The notes beneath the pieces are model-generated. The model was not told where the DNA came from. It made no database searches and worked only from the letters and a program-made list of their open reading frames with translations. From Effusibacillus pohliae DSM 22757 (GTDB lineage Bacteria; Bacillota; Bacilli; Tumebacillales; Effusibacillaceae), in the NCBI RefSeq assembly GCF_000376225.1, contig NZ_AQXL01000117.1:1-64000 (forward strand): DNA of 64,000 nt, written 5' to 3'. Both the position numbers and the translations under genes were made by a program. This document shows, one piece after another, positions 36,436 to 44,263 of this stretch; the first letter of the stretch is position 1, and each line of letters opens with the position of its first letter.

Positions 36436-36488
36436 CAAAGCGAGACCCGGCGCTTTATCGCCTCGGCGAGACTTGTGCCCCCTGGGTG
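36436..36488. repeat. Third, diverged copy of the structured repeat
   Basis: 53 bp from CAAAGCGAGACCC to CCCTGGGTG. The second hairpin (TGTGCCC-CCT-GGGTGCA) is conserved; the first has changed to GGCG/CGCC and both flanking pentamers changed together from CGCGA to CGAGA. Confidence 0.75.
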
Positions 36489-36569
36489 CAAAGTAACGCT
36501 GCACTTCACAGCTTACTCCGAGTAATTTGCTGGGGCCCAAGCCTGCGTCGTCCTGATCAAAAATCGAAA

Positions 36570-36596
36570 GGGTGTGCACGATTCCGGTGCTCACCC
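36570..36596 (-). terminator. Terminator of the cupredoxin gene
   Basis: Minus strand GGGTGAGCAC / GTGCACACCC followed by TTTCGATTTTT. Confidence 0.75.
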
Positions 36597-36605
36597 CTCC
36601 TCCTG

Positions 36606-37034
36606 CTATTTCACCACGATTGTGGCTTTCATCGATTCGTGCTTATCGGTCGGCCCGCAAATCTGGGTGCAATAGACTTGATATTCACCCGGCTTGTCGG
36701 GCGTCCATTCCACCACTTTTTCTCCGGCCGTCATCGTGTCGACCTTTACGTTGGTATTCTGAATCGCGAATGCGTGGGCTCCCTCTTTCACTGAGAAGCT
36801 GAGTTTTACCTTGTCCCCCGCTTTGATCTCCGGCTGGCTGACGTCGATCTTCCAATTGGAAGCCTGCAGTTTGACCTCTTTCGCGTTACCGGCAGTCGAA
36901 CTGTTGGATGAGGGTTGGGAATTCTTGGGAACTGACGAATCGGACGACGGACCGGAAGTGTTGCCGCTCCCGCAACCGGCCACCAACCCAAACGAGACAG
37001 CTGCTATGCCTATGATCTTTACCATTTTTTTCAT
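36606..37034 (-). CDS. Cupredoxin lipoprotein with a CuA-like site
   Basis: 142 aa. Lipoprotein signal (MKKMVKIIGIAAVSFGLVAGC), a Ser/Asn-rich linker (about 22-50), then a cupredoxin fold with HAFAI (His) and VYCTQICGPTDKHESM (Cys-x3-Cys, His, Met), the ligand set of a CuA centre as in oxidase subunit II. It lacks any membrane helix beyond the lipid anchor. It may pass electrons to the neighbouring ba3 oxidase or to a nitrogen-oxide reductase, or carry copper. Confidence 0.85.
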   Translation of the reverse strand: MKKMVKIIGIAAVSFGLVAGCGSGNTSGPSSDSSVPKNSQPSSNSSTAGNAKEVKLQASNWKIDVSQPEIKAGDKVKLSFSVKEGAHAFAIQNTNVKVDTMTAGEKVVEWTPDKPGEYQVYCTQICGPTDKHESMKATIVVK

Positions 37035-37119
37035 GATGCTTCCTCCTTGCTCTGTTCTTCACACTGATCCCTACAGGAATCATGGTAGACCCTTTTCAAC
37101 GGTTGAACCGTGACAAATC

Positions 37120-37145
37120 TCACACAATTTGCAAACGTTGTGTGA
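37120..37145. promoter_or_regulatory. Inverted repeat upstream of the cupredoxin gene
   Basis: TCACACAA, 10 nt, TTGTGTGA: perfect 8-bp arms between the response-regulator stop and the cupredoxin start. Could be a Crp/Fnr- or Rex-like operator; the spacing (10 nt) is longer than either consensus, so the binder is unknown. Confidence 0.45.
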
Positions 37146-37162
37146 CAGCGTCACCCAAGAGA

Positions 37163-37819
37163 CTATTCAAAATCCAGCAGACCTTTTTTCACCGCATACC
37201 GCACCAGTTCCGGGCGGGTTTTCAGATGCAGCTTTTCCATGATCTTCATTTTGTGGGTTTCCACCGTCTTGACGGACACCACCAACTGTTCCGCAATCTC
37301 CTTGTTCGAGTATCCCTTGGCGATCAGCGCCAGAATCTCCCGCTCCCGGTCGGTCAGCACGTGAAAGCCGTCCACATCGTCCCCTTTTTGCACCCGCTGC
37401 AAAAATTCCTGGATCAGCGCCTTGGCGGCCGACGGGTACAGATAGGCCTCTCCCCGGTGGACGGTCCGGATCGCGTTGATCAGATCGACATCAGGAGCAC
37501 TTTTTAAAATGTACCCGGAGGCGCCGGCCTGCAGCACGCGGAACAGATATTCCTCATCATCATGCATGGTCAGGACGAGGATCTCGATCCCCGGCGCCGC
37601 CTGTTTCAGCCGCTCCGTGGCGATCAGCCCGTTCTCTCCCGGTGGCATGCTCAAATCCATCAATACCACGTGCGGTTGCAACTGCAACGCCTTGTCCACC
37701 GCTTCTTTGCCGTCCGCCGCCGTACCGACAACTTCCATGTCACTCTGGGCATTGATCAGCATCGACAGGCCGGATCTCACAATCGCGTGATCATCCGCGA
37801 TAAGAACCTGGATCGACAT
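37163..37819 (-). CDS. nreC: NarL/FixJ response regulator, NreC-like
   Basis: 218 aa. Receiver (about 1-120: IADDHAIVRSGL, phospho-acceptor Asp in HVVLMDLSMP, Lys in SGYILKS) and LuxR-type HTH (about 150-210: LTDREREILALIAKGYSNKEIAEQLVVSVKTVETHKMKIM). Overlaps the kinase gene by 29 nt. Closest in context to NreC, which with NreB and NreA controls nitrate/nitrite respiration in staphylococci; orthology is inferred. Confidence 0.85.
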   Translation of the reverse strand: MSIQVLIADDHAIVRSGLSMLINAQSDMEVVGTAADGKEAVDKALQLQPHVVLMDLSMPPGENGLIATERLKQAAPGIEILVLTMHDDEEYLFRVLQAGASGYILKSAPDVDLINAIRTVHRGEAYLYPSAAKALIQEFLQRVQKGDDVDGFHVLTDREREILALIAKGYSNKEIAEQLVVSVKTVETHKMKIMEKLHLKTRPELVRYAVKKGLLDFE

Positions 37820-38885
37820 GCAACGGTTCCCCCTCTTCCGTCAATGGTATAACCACATGGATCGCGGTTCCCTCACCGGGGGCGGATCGGATCTGCAACG
37901 AGCCGCCAAGCAGATGGGCCCGTTCGCGCATTCCGTACAGACCGAGACCGGTTCCCTGCACGCGGATTTCATTTGGATCAAATCCGCACCCGTCATCCGC
38001 CACCTCCAGTTCAATCCGGTCGCCGGTGTCCTCGAGCCGAATGTCGATCCGGTCGGCGTCGGCGTATTTGGCCGCATTGGTCATTGCCTCCTGGCAGATT
38101 CGGTACAGCGCTGTCTCCACGGAAGAAGCGTAGCGCCGTCTGGGGCCAACTACCGACAGGCGGGTGTTGATCCCAAACGTCTGTTCATACCGCTTCACGT
38201 ACGATCGGATGGCGGGCACCAGCCCAAGGTCGTCCAACGCCGCCGGCCGCAACTCCACCGCCATATTCCTGACTTCTTCCAACGCCCGTGCGGTGGCTAG
38301 CTGCACTTCCAGCAGATGCTCTTTCACCGGTTCCGCCAGATCCAACTGGTTGACCACTTTCAGCCCCACCAGAATGCTGTACAGCGCCTGCCCTACTCCG
38401 TCATGCAGATCGCGCGACACCCGTTTGCGCTCCTCCTCCTGCGCCTGAATCACATAATTGGTCATCATTCGCTGAAACCGTTCCCGTTCCATCCGTTGCT
38501 GTTCCGACATGTCACGCAAAATCACGATCAGCGCATTCCCCTCCCGGTCGCCCAGCCGGGTCGAACTGGCGACGACCGGATACTCCCGACCGTCTTTCGT
38601 GCGGATTTTCATCTCGAACGCCGGCAAGTTCAATTGCTTCCCGAAACAATCGACGCAGGTAGCCTCTGCCGTGCAAGTCGCCATACCCCTGCAAATCTCG
38701 CAAAAATGAACCTTGCCCGTGAGTTCCTCCAGACTCCAGCCGGTCATTTTGGACGCGGCCGGATTCGCCCCACTCACATAGCCCTTGTGGTCGATGATGA
38801 AAATCGCGTCCGTCACGTTTTCAAAAATCGACTGCAAGAATGAAGTTGTGGCATCGGCTGTTTTCCCCTCGGTACCCCAAGCCAT
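37791..38885 (-). CDS. nreB: Cysteine-rich PAS sensor histidine kinase, NreB-like
   Basis: 364 aa, no membrane segment, so cytoplasmic. PAS domain (about 15-130) with five cysteines at 62, 65, 71, 77 and 80 (FCEIC...C...CVDC), then a HisKA_3 kinase: phospho-His 161 in RDLHDGVGQAL, N-box RICQEAMTNAAKYADA, G-boxes VADDGCGFD and GTGLGLYGMRERA. NreB senses O2 through a PAS-bound Fe-S cluster held by four Cys; the cluster here has a different spacing and an extra Cys. ATG 38885 chosen for spacing from AGAGGGGAAG. Confidence 0.87.
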   Translation of the reverse strand: MAWGTEGKTADATTSFLQSIFENVTDAIFIIDHKGYVSGANPAASKMTGWSLEELTGKVHFCEICRGMATCTAEATCVDCFGKQLNLPAFEMKIRTKDGREYPVVASSTRLGDREGNALIVILRDMSEQQRMERERFQRMMTNYVIQAQEEERKRVSRDLHDGVGQALYSILVGLKVVNQLDLAEPVKEHLLEVQLATARALEEVRNMAVELRPAALDDLGLVPAIRSYVKRYEQTFGINTRLSVVGPRRRYASSVETALYRICQEAMTNAAKYADADRIDIRLEDTGDRIELEVADDGCGFDPNEIRVQGTGLGLYGMRERAHLLGGSLQIRSAPGEGTAIHVVIPLTEEGEPLHVDPGSYRG

Positions 38886-38915
38886 CGGCAACTTCCCCTC
38901 TGCTCGTTTTCTTCA

Positions 38916-40040
38916 TTATACCGGAGGTTGCCTCACCAAATGATTGAACTTTTTGTAAAAATTTGGCGGACGATATGTGCAGCAAGGTTCGCTGGCGAGA
39001 TAGTCCCCCGTCACCGCAAAAGCGCGCGCCCTGGATCCGCCGCACACATATCGGAACGGACACACACCGCATTTCCCCCGGTAGAGGTCGGGATTCCGCA
39101 ACTGTTGAAAAATGGGCGACTCCCGATAGATCTTCGGTAGTGACTGCGAACGTACATTACCGGCCTTCACGGGCAGGAAGCCGCTCGGATACACGTCGCC
39201 CAGATGGGAGATGAAGACCAGTCCGTTGCCGTCGTTCACTCCGTATCGCGGACGCCCGATTCCGTCAGCCCCTTCTTTCCCGTGTGAAATCCCGAGCCAT
39301 TTTTGATCGGGCACCGGTTCCCCTTCCGCCGTTCGCCGCTGCAAGACGACGCGGCGGTAATGCGGGGCGGCCGTTGTCTTGATGTCATACGGAGCGGTTT
39401 TTGACAGGTCATACAGCCAATCAAACACCTTTTCATGCTGTTCGGGCGTAATCATGTCCTCCGGTTTCCCCCGGCCGGTCGGAACGAGGAAAAAAACGCT
39501 CCACAACACGGCGTTCAAACGAGTGACAAGCAGCGCCAGGCGCCCCAAATCATGCAGGTTGTAGCGGCTGACGGTGGTGTTGATTTGTAGAGGCAGTCCC
39601 AGTTCATGCAACCAGTTGATCGCCGCAAGGGTCGAGTCAAACGATCCCTCCACACCGCGGAAAGCGTCGTGAATCGCAGCGTTCGACCCGTCGAGGGAAA
39701 ACGCCCAGCGGGACAGGCCCGCTTCCTTCGCTTTTCGAATCGCTTCCCGCGTCACGTTTCGGGTGGCACTAGGTGTCATCGAGATCTTCAGGCCCTGTTT
39801 GACGCCGTACGCGATCAGGTCAAATACATCCGGCCGCAACAGCGGATCCCCGCCAGTGAAAACCACAGTGGGATGGCCGAACTCCCGGATATGGTCGAGC
39901 AGCCGGAATCCCTCCTCGGTGCTCAACTGCCGGGGATCCGGCTTCGGTTGCGCTTCCGCCCGGCAGTGTATACAGGCCAGTTCACATGCCCGTGTAACTT
40001 CCCAAATCACAAGAAACGGCGATTCATCGAATGGCCGCAT
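38916..40040 (-). CDS. Radical SAM/SPASM protein (haem-biosynthesis-like, TIGR04053 type)
   Basis: 374 aa. Radical SAM motif CELACIHCRAEA (Cys-x3-Cys-x2-Cys) near residue 20, GGDPLLRP, and a C-terminal SPASM-like cluster site CGVCPFRYVCGGSRARAFA...CC. It resembles AhbC/AhbD/NirJ-type proteins of siroheme-dependent haem and haem d1 synthesis and a related family of unknown reaction. Overlaps the GAF gene by 17 nt, so both belong to one operon. Confidence 0.83.
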   Translation of the reverse strand: MRPFDESPFLVIWEVTRACELACIHCRAEAQPKPDPRQLSTEEGFRLLDHIREFGHPTVVFTGGDPLLRPDVFDLIAYGVKQGLKISMTPSATRNVTREAIRKAKEAGLSRWAFSLDGSNAAIHDAFRGVEGSFDSTLAAINWLHELGLPLQINTTVSRYNLHDLGRLALLVTRLNAVLWSVFFLVPTGRGKPEDMITPEQHEKVFDWLYDLSKTAPYDIKTTAAPHYRRVVLQRRTAEGEPVPDQKWLGISHGKEGADGIGRPRYGVNDGNGLVFISHLGDVYPSGFLPVKAGNVRSQSLPKIYRESPIFQQLRNPDLYRGKCGVCPFRYVCGGSRARAFAVTGDYLASEPCCTYRPPNFYKKFNHLVRQPPV

Positions 40041-40485
40041 CTCCGTCCCCCCTCCATCGCAGCAAGGTGCCGAGTTGTTCCGCCATATGGCCGACCAATT
40101 CGACCACCTCCGGCGGAAAGTCGCGGGGATGCCTGCAGCCGACGAGCAACACGCCCCGGATGTGCTCCTTGGCGATGACCGGAACGCAGACGATCGCTTT
40201 CAGATTTTCCGCCAGCAAAATCGGATACTGCCACGGATCGTCGACGCTTCGCGGAGAAAAAGAGGTGATGACCAGGGGGCGGCCTGACCTCATCACTTGC
40301 CCGGCCTCCCCTTTTCCGGGCGGCAACGCAATCCGCTTGTATCGTCCATTCCGGCTTCCGGAAGCATGTTTCCAACGTATCAATGGTTCTTTCGGATCCA
40401 TCCACGCAAGCGCAGCAAACTCGGTATTTGTCAAGCGCCGAAGCTCGTCGAGGCTCGCCTGAAGGCCCCCCTGTAGGCTTTCCAT
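40024..40485 (-). CDS. GAF-domain protein, possible nitrate sensor NreA
   Basis: 153 aa, a single GAF domain (GQVMRSGRPLVITSFSP; AIVCVPVIAKEHIRGVLLVGCR). In staphylococci NreA is a small GAF protein that binds nitrate and restrains NreB. Size, domain and the nearby NreBC-like genes make an NreA role plausible, but the gene lies one gene away and there is no direct evidence of nitrate binding. Carries an NreC-like palindrome 78 nt upstream. TTTGGGGGC before the ATG. Confidence 0.65.
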   Translation of the reverse strand: MESLQGGLQASLDELRRLTNTEFAALAWMDPKEPLIRWKHASGSRNGRYKRIALPPGKGEAGQVMRSGRPLVITSFSPRSVDDPWQYPILLAENLKAIVCVPVIAKEHIRGVLLVGCRHPRDFPPEVVELVGHMAEQLGTLLRWRGDGDAAIR

Positions 40486-40562
40486 GGCCGCATGCCCCCA
40501 AATCCATCAAAATTGCCTGGTCTGTACCCCCCCAGTATAACGAAATCCCATCCGACCTGTTA

Positions 40563-40578
40563 TCGGGGAATTCCCTGA
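40563..40578. promoter_or_regulatory. Candidate NreC-like operator upstream of the GAF/radical SAM operon
   Basis: TCGGGGAATTCCCTGA, 15 of 16 positions identical to the palindrome at 36388. Confidence 0.7.
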
Positions 40579-40898
40579 GTTTCAGCCACAACTCCCCCGA
40601 TCTGGGAAAGAACCCGCTTTCAAAATCCCAGTCGGCCAATCGCGGCCCCTCCCCTGAACCGTTTTTCCCGGTGGGACTCCTGCAGGTGGTCCCGCCTACC
40701 GAATTTTCATATCCCGGCTTCGATAGACGATGTAACTTCGACGAAAATAAGCAAGCGGAACGCTCCAGACATGCACCACGCTTTTGCTTTCCAGGTAGGC
40801 AAGAAACCGCAGCACCGGTTCTTTCACCTCGCTGCGAGACTATGATCACGCCACACATCCGGTTTCAGCAAAAAGGAAGCATGTTGTAGAATGATCAG

Positions 40899-40931
40899 AA
40901 AACCCTCACACCGCCCGCGTGAGGGTTTTTT
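40899..40931. terminator. Bidirectional terminator next to uspA
   Basis: AACCCTCAC / GTGAGGGTT flanked by A- and T-runs on both sides; ends the UspA transcript. Confidence 0.88.
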
Positions 40932-40953
40932 CCGGAAAAATGCGGTCGTAGCT

Positions 40954-41388
40954 TTAGCGTACAACCAGCACAGAACAAGGTGCACGATGCAGCACTTTGG
41001 CGCTCACACTGCCCAGCAGCACCGAGGCAACCGCGCCATGCCCGCTGCTTCCCAGCACAATCAGGTCAAAAGCTCCGTCTTTCGCCACTTCGCAAATTTC
41101 GTTCGCCGGATTCCCGGTCACCGTCAGATAGTTGACCCGCTCGCGGTCAGGGAACCGGCTCCATGTCTGGTATGCGACCGTTTCCTTGGGGTCGTTGGTT
41201 TCCGCTTGTTCGTAGGTGTAAAATACGCCGCCTTCGCCAGCCGGGATGACATACGGCAGACATACGTGCAACACGGTAAACCGGGTATCCGGCATCTGCC
41301 GGTAAGCGCCAATCGCCCAATCCACCGCTTTTTGCGAATCATCGGAACCGTCGACCGCCAGCAGCACGCGTTGAAACATACGCCTCAC
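40954..41388 (-). CDS. Universal stress protein UspA family
   Basis: 144 aa. MFQRVLLAVDGSDDSQKAVDWA start and the ATP-binding loop GSSGHGAVASVLLGSVSAKVLHRAPCSVLVV, so an ATP-binding Usp. Such proteins often serve anaerobic or starvation survival. An NreC-like palindrome lies 60 nt upstream, placing it in the same probable regulon. Confidence 0.93.
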   Translation of the reverse strand: MRRMFQRVLLAVDGSDDSQKAVDWAIGAYRQMPDTRFTVLHVCLPYVIPAGEGGVFYTYEQAETNDPKETVAYQTWSRFPDRERVNYLTVTGNPANEICEVAKDGAFDLIVLGSSGHGAVASVLLGSVSAKVLHRAPCSVLVVR

Positions 41389-41448
41389 TCCCCTTCCGTC
41401 TTCTGTTCCCTTCGCTTCCAGTGTACCGGTTCATACGTTGACCGTCTG

Positions 41449-41464
41449 TCGGGGAACTCCCTGA
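41449..41464. promoter_or_regulatory. Candidate NreC-like operator upstream of uspA
   Basis: TCGGGGAACTCCCTGA, fourth copy of the motif. The remainder of 41389-41717 holds only this site and the terminator at 41648. Confidence 0.65.
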
Positions 41465-41647
41465 TTTTGCCGGGAAAAAATCCCCATCTGTCTAAACTGC
41501 TGGATCGTCGGGCACAAAGGGGTAATATCAGACGCAAACAATCTCAATTTTCGCTTCAATTCGGAAATTTGATCAGTTAACCGGTTATTGATGCTACTGC
41601 CGCAATCGACTGTTGCGGCAAGATACAGCGTTTCGCAATCGGGCGTG

Positions 41648-41674
41648 AAAAAGGCTGAGGCGCGCCCCTCAGCC
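41648..41674 (-). terminator. Terminator of the cupin-hemerythrin gene
   Basis: Minus strand GGCTGAGG / CCTCAGCC followed by TTTTT. Confidence 0.88.
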
Positions 41675-41717
41675 TCTCCAGTTGGCAAACCGGAATTGGT
41701 TCCTCTTGAGTTTCTCC

Positions 41718-42647
41718 TCAACGCTTCGCTTCGACAATTCGCAGCAGCTCTTCCTTCTCCTGCTGGCTGAGAATTGTTTCCGCCATCGGGAACAGAACGT
41801 TTTCCTCCTTCAGGAAGTGCTCAAACAAAATTTGGCATCCCCGAACCAGCGGAGCCGTAACCGCTTGCAACCGCTCAGGCGTCCATGGCCCTTCCGGTTG
41901 TCCCGCCTGGCGTTCAAATTCGGCCAACATCCGCTTCGCCTCGCTGTGTTCATATTCCATCACCGCAATCGGCCCCGTTTCCGTTCCGATATGGCGGCCG
42001 AGGAGCGGAAACAACCCCTGTTCCTCCTTTTCCGAGTGAATCTCCAGTTCCCGCCTGAAATGACCTTCCCACCCAACCAGTTGCTGAATTGCGGCAGCCG
42101 CTTGTTCATCCGCGCTTTCCGCAAGTTGCTGGGCTTTCTGCACCAGTTGTTCCATCTGTTGCCGCAGCGGGGGGTGCTCATTGAACAGTTGCTGAATGGC
42201 TGCGCAATACGATGCCTGTGTTTTTGCACCGCCGACATGTCCCATGCAGCCGCCGTTTTGCTGTATCATGGCCGATACCTCCTGTGTCCTGTTAGTAAAT
42301 TGGCACGGCTTTTCCGGATTGGGCGTCTTGTATACGAGAACGACCGAATCCTGCAAAGCCGCAAGCTGGTGATCGAGACCGGCCGGCAACGTGATGCTCA
42401 TTCCTTGCGACAGGCGATACACCTGTTCTTCTCCGGAATCGCGAACGCCAAAATCGATCTCCCCCTGGTGGACAAAAACGGTGATGGCCACGCTCGACCG
42501 GTGCCAGGCGACGGCATGTTCCCGCCGCATGCGGATCATCACCAGTTTCAAGTCCGGGGTGTCCAGCAACTGTTTGAAAGAAGGCTTGCGCTCCTCCCAT
42601 TCGATGTGCCGGTTGATGTCGATCACCAACGGTTCTGTGACCAGCAT
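41718..42647 (-). CDS. Cupin-hemerythrin fusion protein
   Basis: 309 aa. N-terminal cupin (about 20-115: VAWHRSSVAITVFVHQGEIDF, LPAGLDHQLAALQDS) joined to a hemerythrin-like four-helix domain (about 150-309) with His/Glu ligands HPPLRQQ, HFRRELEIHSEKEEQGLFPLL, VMEYEHSEAKRML and FEHFLKEENVLFPMAE. The second half resembles ScdA/YtfE-type di-iron proteins that repair nitrosative damage. AGGAGGGGATTCGCC precedes MLVTEPL. An excellent internal ribosome site before an in-frame ATG at 42269 could yield the hemerythrin domain alone. Confidence 0.82.
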   Translation of the reverse strand: MLVTEPLVIDINRHIEWEERKPSFKQLLDTPDLKLVMIRMRREHAVAWHRSSVAITVFVHQGEIDFGVRDSGEEQVYRLSQGMSITLPAGLDHQLAALQDSVVLVYKTPNPEKPCQFTNRTQEVSAMIQQNGGCMGHVGGAKTQASYCAAIQQLFNEHPPLRQQMEQLVQKAQQLAESADEQAAAAIQQLVGWEGHFRRELEIHSEKEEQGLFPLLGRHIGTETGPIAVMEYEHSEAKRMLAEFERQAGQPEGPWTPERLQAVTAPLVRGCQILFEHFLKEENVLFPMAETILSQQEKEELLRIVEAKR

Positions 42648-42703
42648 GGCGAATCCCCTCCTCTTTGTTGTCTCCACCATACGATGAATCGGCTGTACAC
42701 GCA

Positions 42704-42717
42704 GTGACGAAAATCAC
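42704..42717 (+). promoter_or_regulatory. FNR/Crp-like site upstream of ywiC
   Basis: GTGACGAAAATCAC: GTGA-N6-TCAC, the core of TGTGA-N6-TCACA with the outer bases missing. It lies between the divergent cupin-hemerythrin and ywiC genes. Confidence 0.5.
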
Positions 42718-42807
42718 GCCGGGCTTGTGATCGTTGTCATGCCTGTCTCTCAACATCCGTTGTATGATAAAAGCGGCTGATTATACCCCAAAGTAAAGGT
42801 GATTCGG

Positions 42808-43560
42808 ATGAAAATCGTGCTGCCTCGTGAACATGGGGCTTGGGGAATGCTGCTCGCGCCCTGGCTGGTGGGTGCTAGCCACGGAGGGTGGCAGGCGTCC
42901 CATGTGTGGTTGCTGCTTGCCATGTTGGCCGCCTATTTGGCGACCTACCCGCTGCTGATGTGGATCAAAAATCCCCGGCGTAACGGGCACATGAAGCGCT
43001 GGGCGGCGGGGTACGTAGTTGCTGCCGGATGCTTCTCCCTCCCGTTGCTGTGGCGATTTCCGGCCCTCCTGGCATTGGCCGCGCCTGCCTGTCTGCTGCT
43101 GGCGGTCAACATCCGCTTTGCAAAACGCAAAAGAGAACGGCAACTGCTGAATGATCTGGCGGCGATCTGCGGGTTGTCGTTGGGAGCGATGGCTTCCTAC
43201 TTTGTCGGGCGGCAGGTGTTCGATTTCACCGCGTTTGCGCTTTGGCTTTCCTGTGTGCTGCTGTTCTTTGGCAGTGCCCTGTACGTTAAGAGCTTGATCC
43301 GCGAACGGGGGAACCGCAAAATCAAAATCGCCTGCAACCTCTATCACACAATGCTTGTGCTGCTGCCGCTTTTGGCTAACGGGCTGTACCCGGCAGCGCT
43401 GCCGGTCGGCATGTGGGCGGCCGCTTATGCGTTCGCCGCCGGACGGGCCTGGCTCACCCGCTTTGATTCGGTCATGCGGCCTCTGGCGGTGGGACTCATC
43501 GAGATCGCCAACACCGTCTGGTTTGTGCTGGTTGTGTCGCTTCTCCCGCATATCCCGTAA
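42808..43560 (+). CDS. ywiC: YwiC-like membrane protein
   Basis: 250 aa, about seven membrane helices, starting LPREHGAWGMLLAPWLVG, the signature of the YwiC family. In Bacillus subtilis ywiC lies in the anaerobic narK-fnr-arfM region and is FNR-regulated; the function is not known. UbiA-like topology has been suggested by its length and loops, but I see no clear catalytic Asp motif. TAAAGGTGATTCGG precedes the ATG. Confidence 0.82.
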   Translation: MKIVLPREHGAWGMLLAPWLVGASHGGWQASHVWLLLAMLAAYLATYPLLMWIKNPRRNGHMKRWAAGYVVAAGCFSLPLLWRFPALLALAAPACLLLAVNIRFAKRKRERQLLNDLAAICGLSLGAMASYFVGRQVFDFTAFALWLSCVLLFFGSALYVKSLIRERGNRKIKIACNLYHTMLVLLPLLANGLYPAALPVGMWAAAYAFAAGRAWLTRFDSVMRPLAVGLIEIANTVWFVLVVSLLPHIP

Positions 43561-43599
43561 AATCGGGCGATGGCAGAAGCTCGCACGCTTGCATCACCT

Positions 43600-43615
43600 T
43601 GTGAGAAAAATCACA
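43600..43615 (+). promoter_or_regulatory. Perfect FNR/Crp box
   Basis: TGTGAGAAAAATCACA, exact TGTGA-N6-TCACA. It stands just ahead of the nitric-oxide-reductase relic. Confidence 0.75.
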
Positions 43616-43637
43616 TTACCGGTTGACCATTGTCACG

Positions 43638-44114
43638 CTCCTTCGTTTCCTCGGAACGAAGATCCGCAAGCTGGCCCGCCCACTACTATGTCGAAAGGAA
43701 CGGATTTTACGGATTCGATGTGTCGAAGCTGCTTCCGTTTCATGTGGCGAAAGGCTACCATCTGCAACTGGCAATTTTTTGGATTGCAACCTCCTGGCTG
43801 GCGATGGGGATTTACGTGGCGCCGCTTGTCTGGCCGTGAACCGAAGGGCCAGGGAATACTGGTTGATCTCCTGTCCTGGGCGCTCAACATCGGTCTCGCC
43901 GGTATGATCCTGATCACCTTGCAACCGGTAGGTTTTCTGCAATTGCAAAAAGCCTACACAGATGGATTCTGGGCGGCGCGCCAGTTTACATTCTACTAGC
44001 AAAATTGTTCACCTGCTCCTCTGGCAGCGAGTGATCCCCGATTCGATCTTCCTGCTGAGCGTTATTGCGCTGGTCTTCCTGGTCCTGAAAGGAATGCGGA
44101 CCTGCGCCCTGTGA
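43638..44114 (+). pseudogene. Quinol-dependent nitric oxide reductase (norZ/qNorB), heavily deleted
   Basis: Three pieces in different frames: SERRSASWPAHYYVERNGFYGF followed by KLLPFHVAKGYHLQLAIFWI up to near 43835; then GREPKGQGILVDLLSWALNIG to 43999; then HLLLWQRVIPDSIFLLSVIALVFLVLKG to 44114. These match the start of the catalytic membrane domain and the last helix of qNOR. Most of the roughly 750-residue protein, including the haem-copper centre, is missing. The upstream FNR box suggests it was oxygen-regulated. Confidence 0.72.
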
Positions 44115-44263
44115 GCAAAGAATAGTGAGCCAACGGACATTCACATCATGGTAAAAATCTGCCCCGGCTGCTGCATGCCACGCATGGTTCTGCGACAATC
44201 AGCCACATGCTTGGCAGGCGTCCGGGGTCTGTTGTTGCACGATCCAAAAAAAAAAGATTTGTG

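Larger units (their letters stand above)
40486..40953. other. Intergenic region with operator and a 43-codon open frame
   Basis: Apart from the palindrome at 40563 and a terminator at 40899, the minus strand holds an open frame 40696-40827 (GTG start, VKEPVLRFLAYLESKS...) with no ribosome site. I see no family; it may be a relic or chance. A second, imperfect half-site ACTCCCCCGA lies at 40591-40600. Confidence 0.4.

Noticed and set aside
37095-37111. ACGGTTGAACCGT palindrome near the cupredoxin promoter
   Set aside because: Single copy with no supporting context; probably chance or part of a promoter.
40007-40858. 283-codon minus-strand frame over the GAF gene and its promoter
   Set aside because: Out of frame with the GAF domain and crosses the palindromic operator and terminator-proximal DNA.
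41431-41721. 96-codon minus-strand frame before uspA
   Set aside because: Runs through a terminator and an operator; no ribosome site or family.
44115-44263. Possible ferredoxin-like frame (minus strand, VAEPCVACSSRG)
   Set aside because: Only one CxxC, no start or length to support a ferredoxin.
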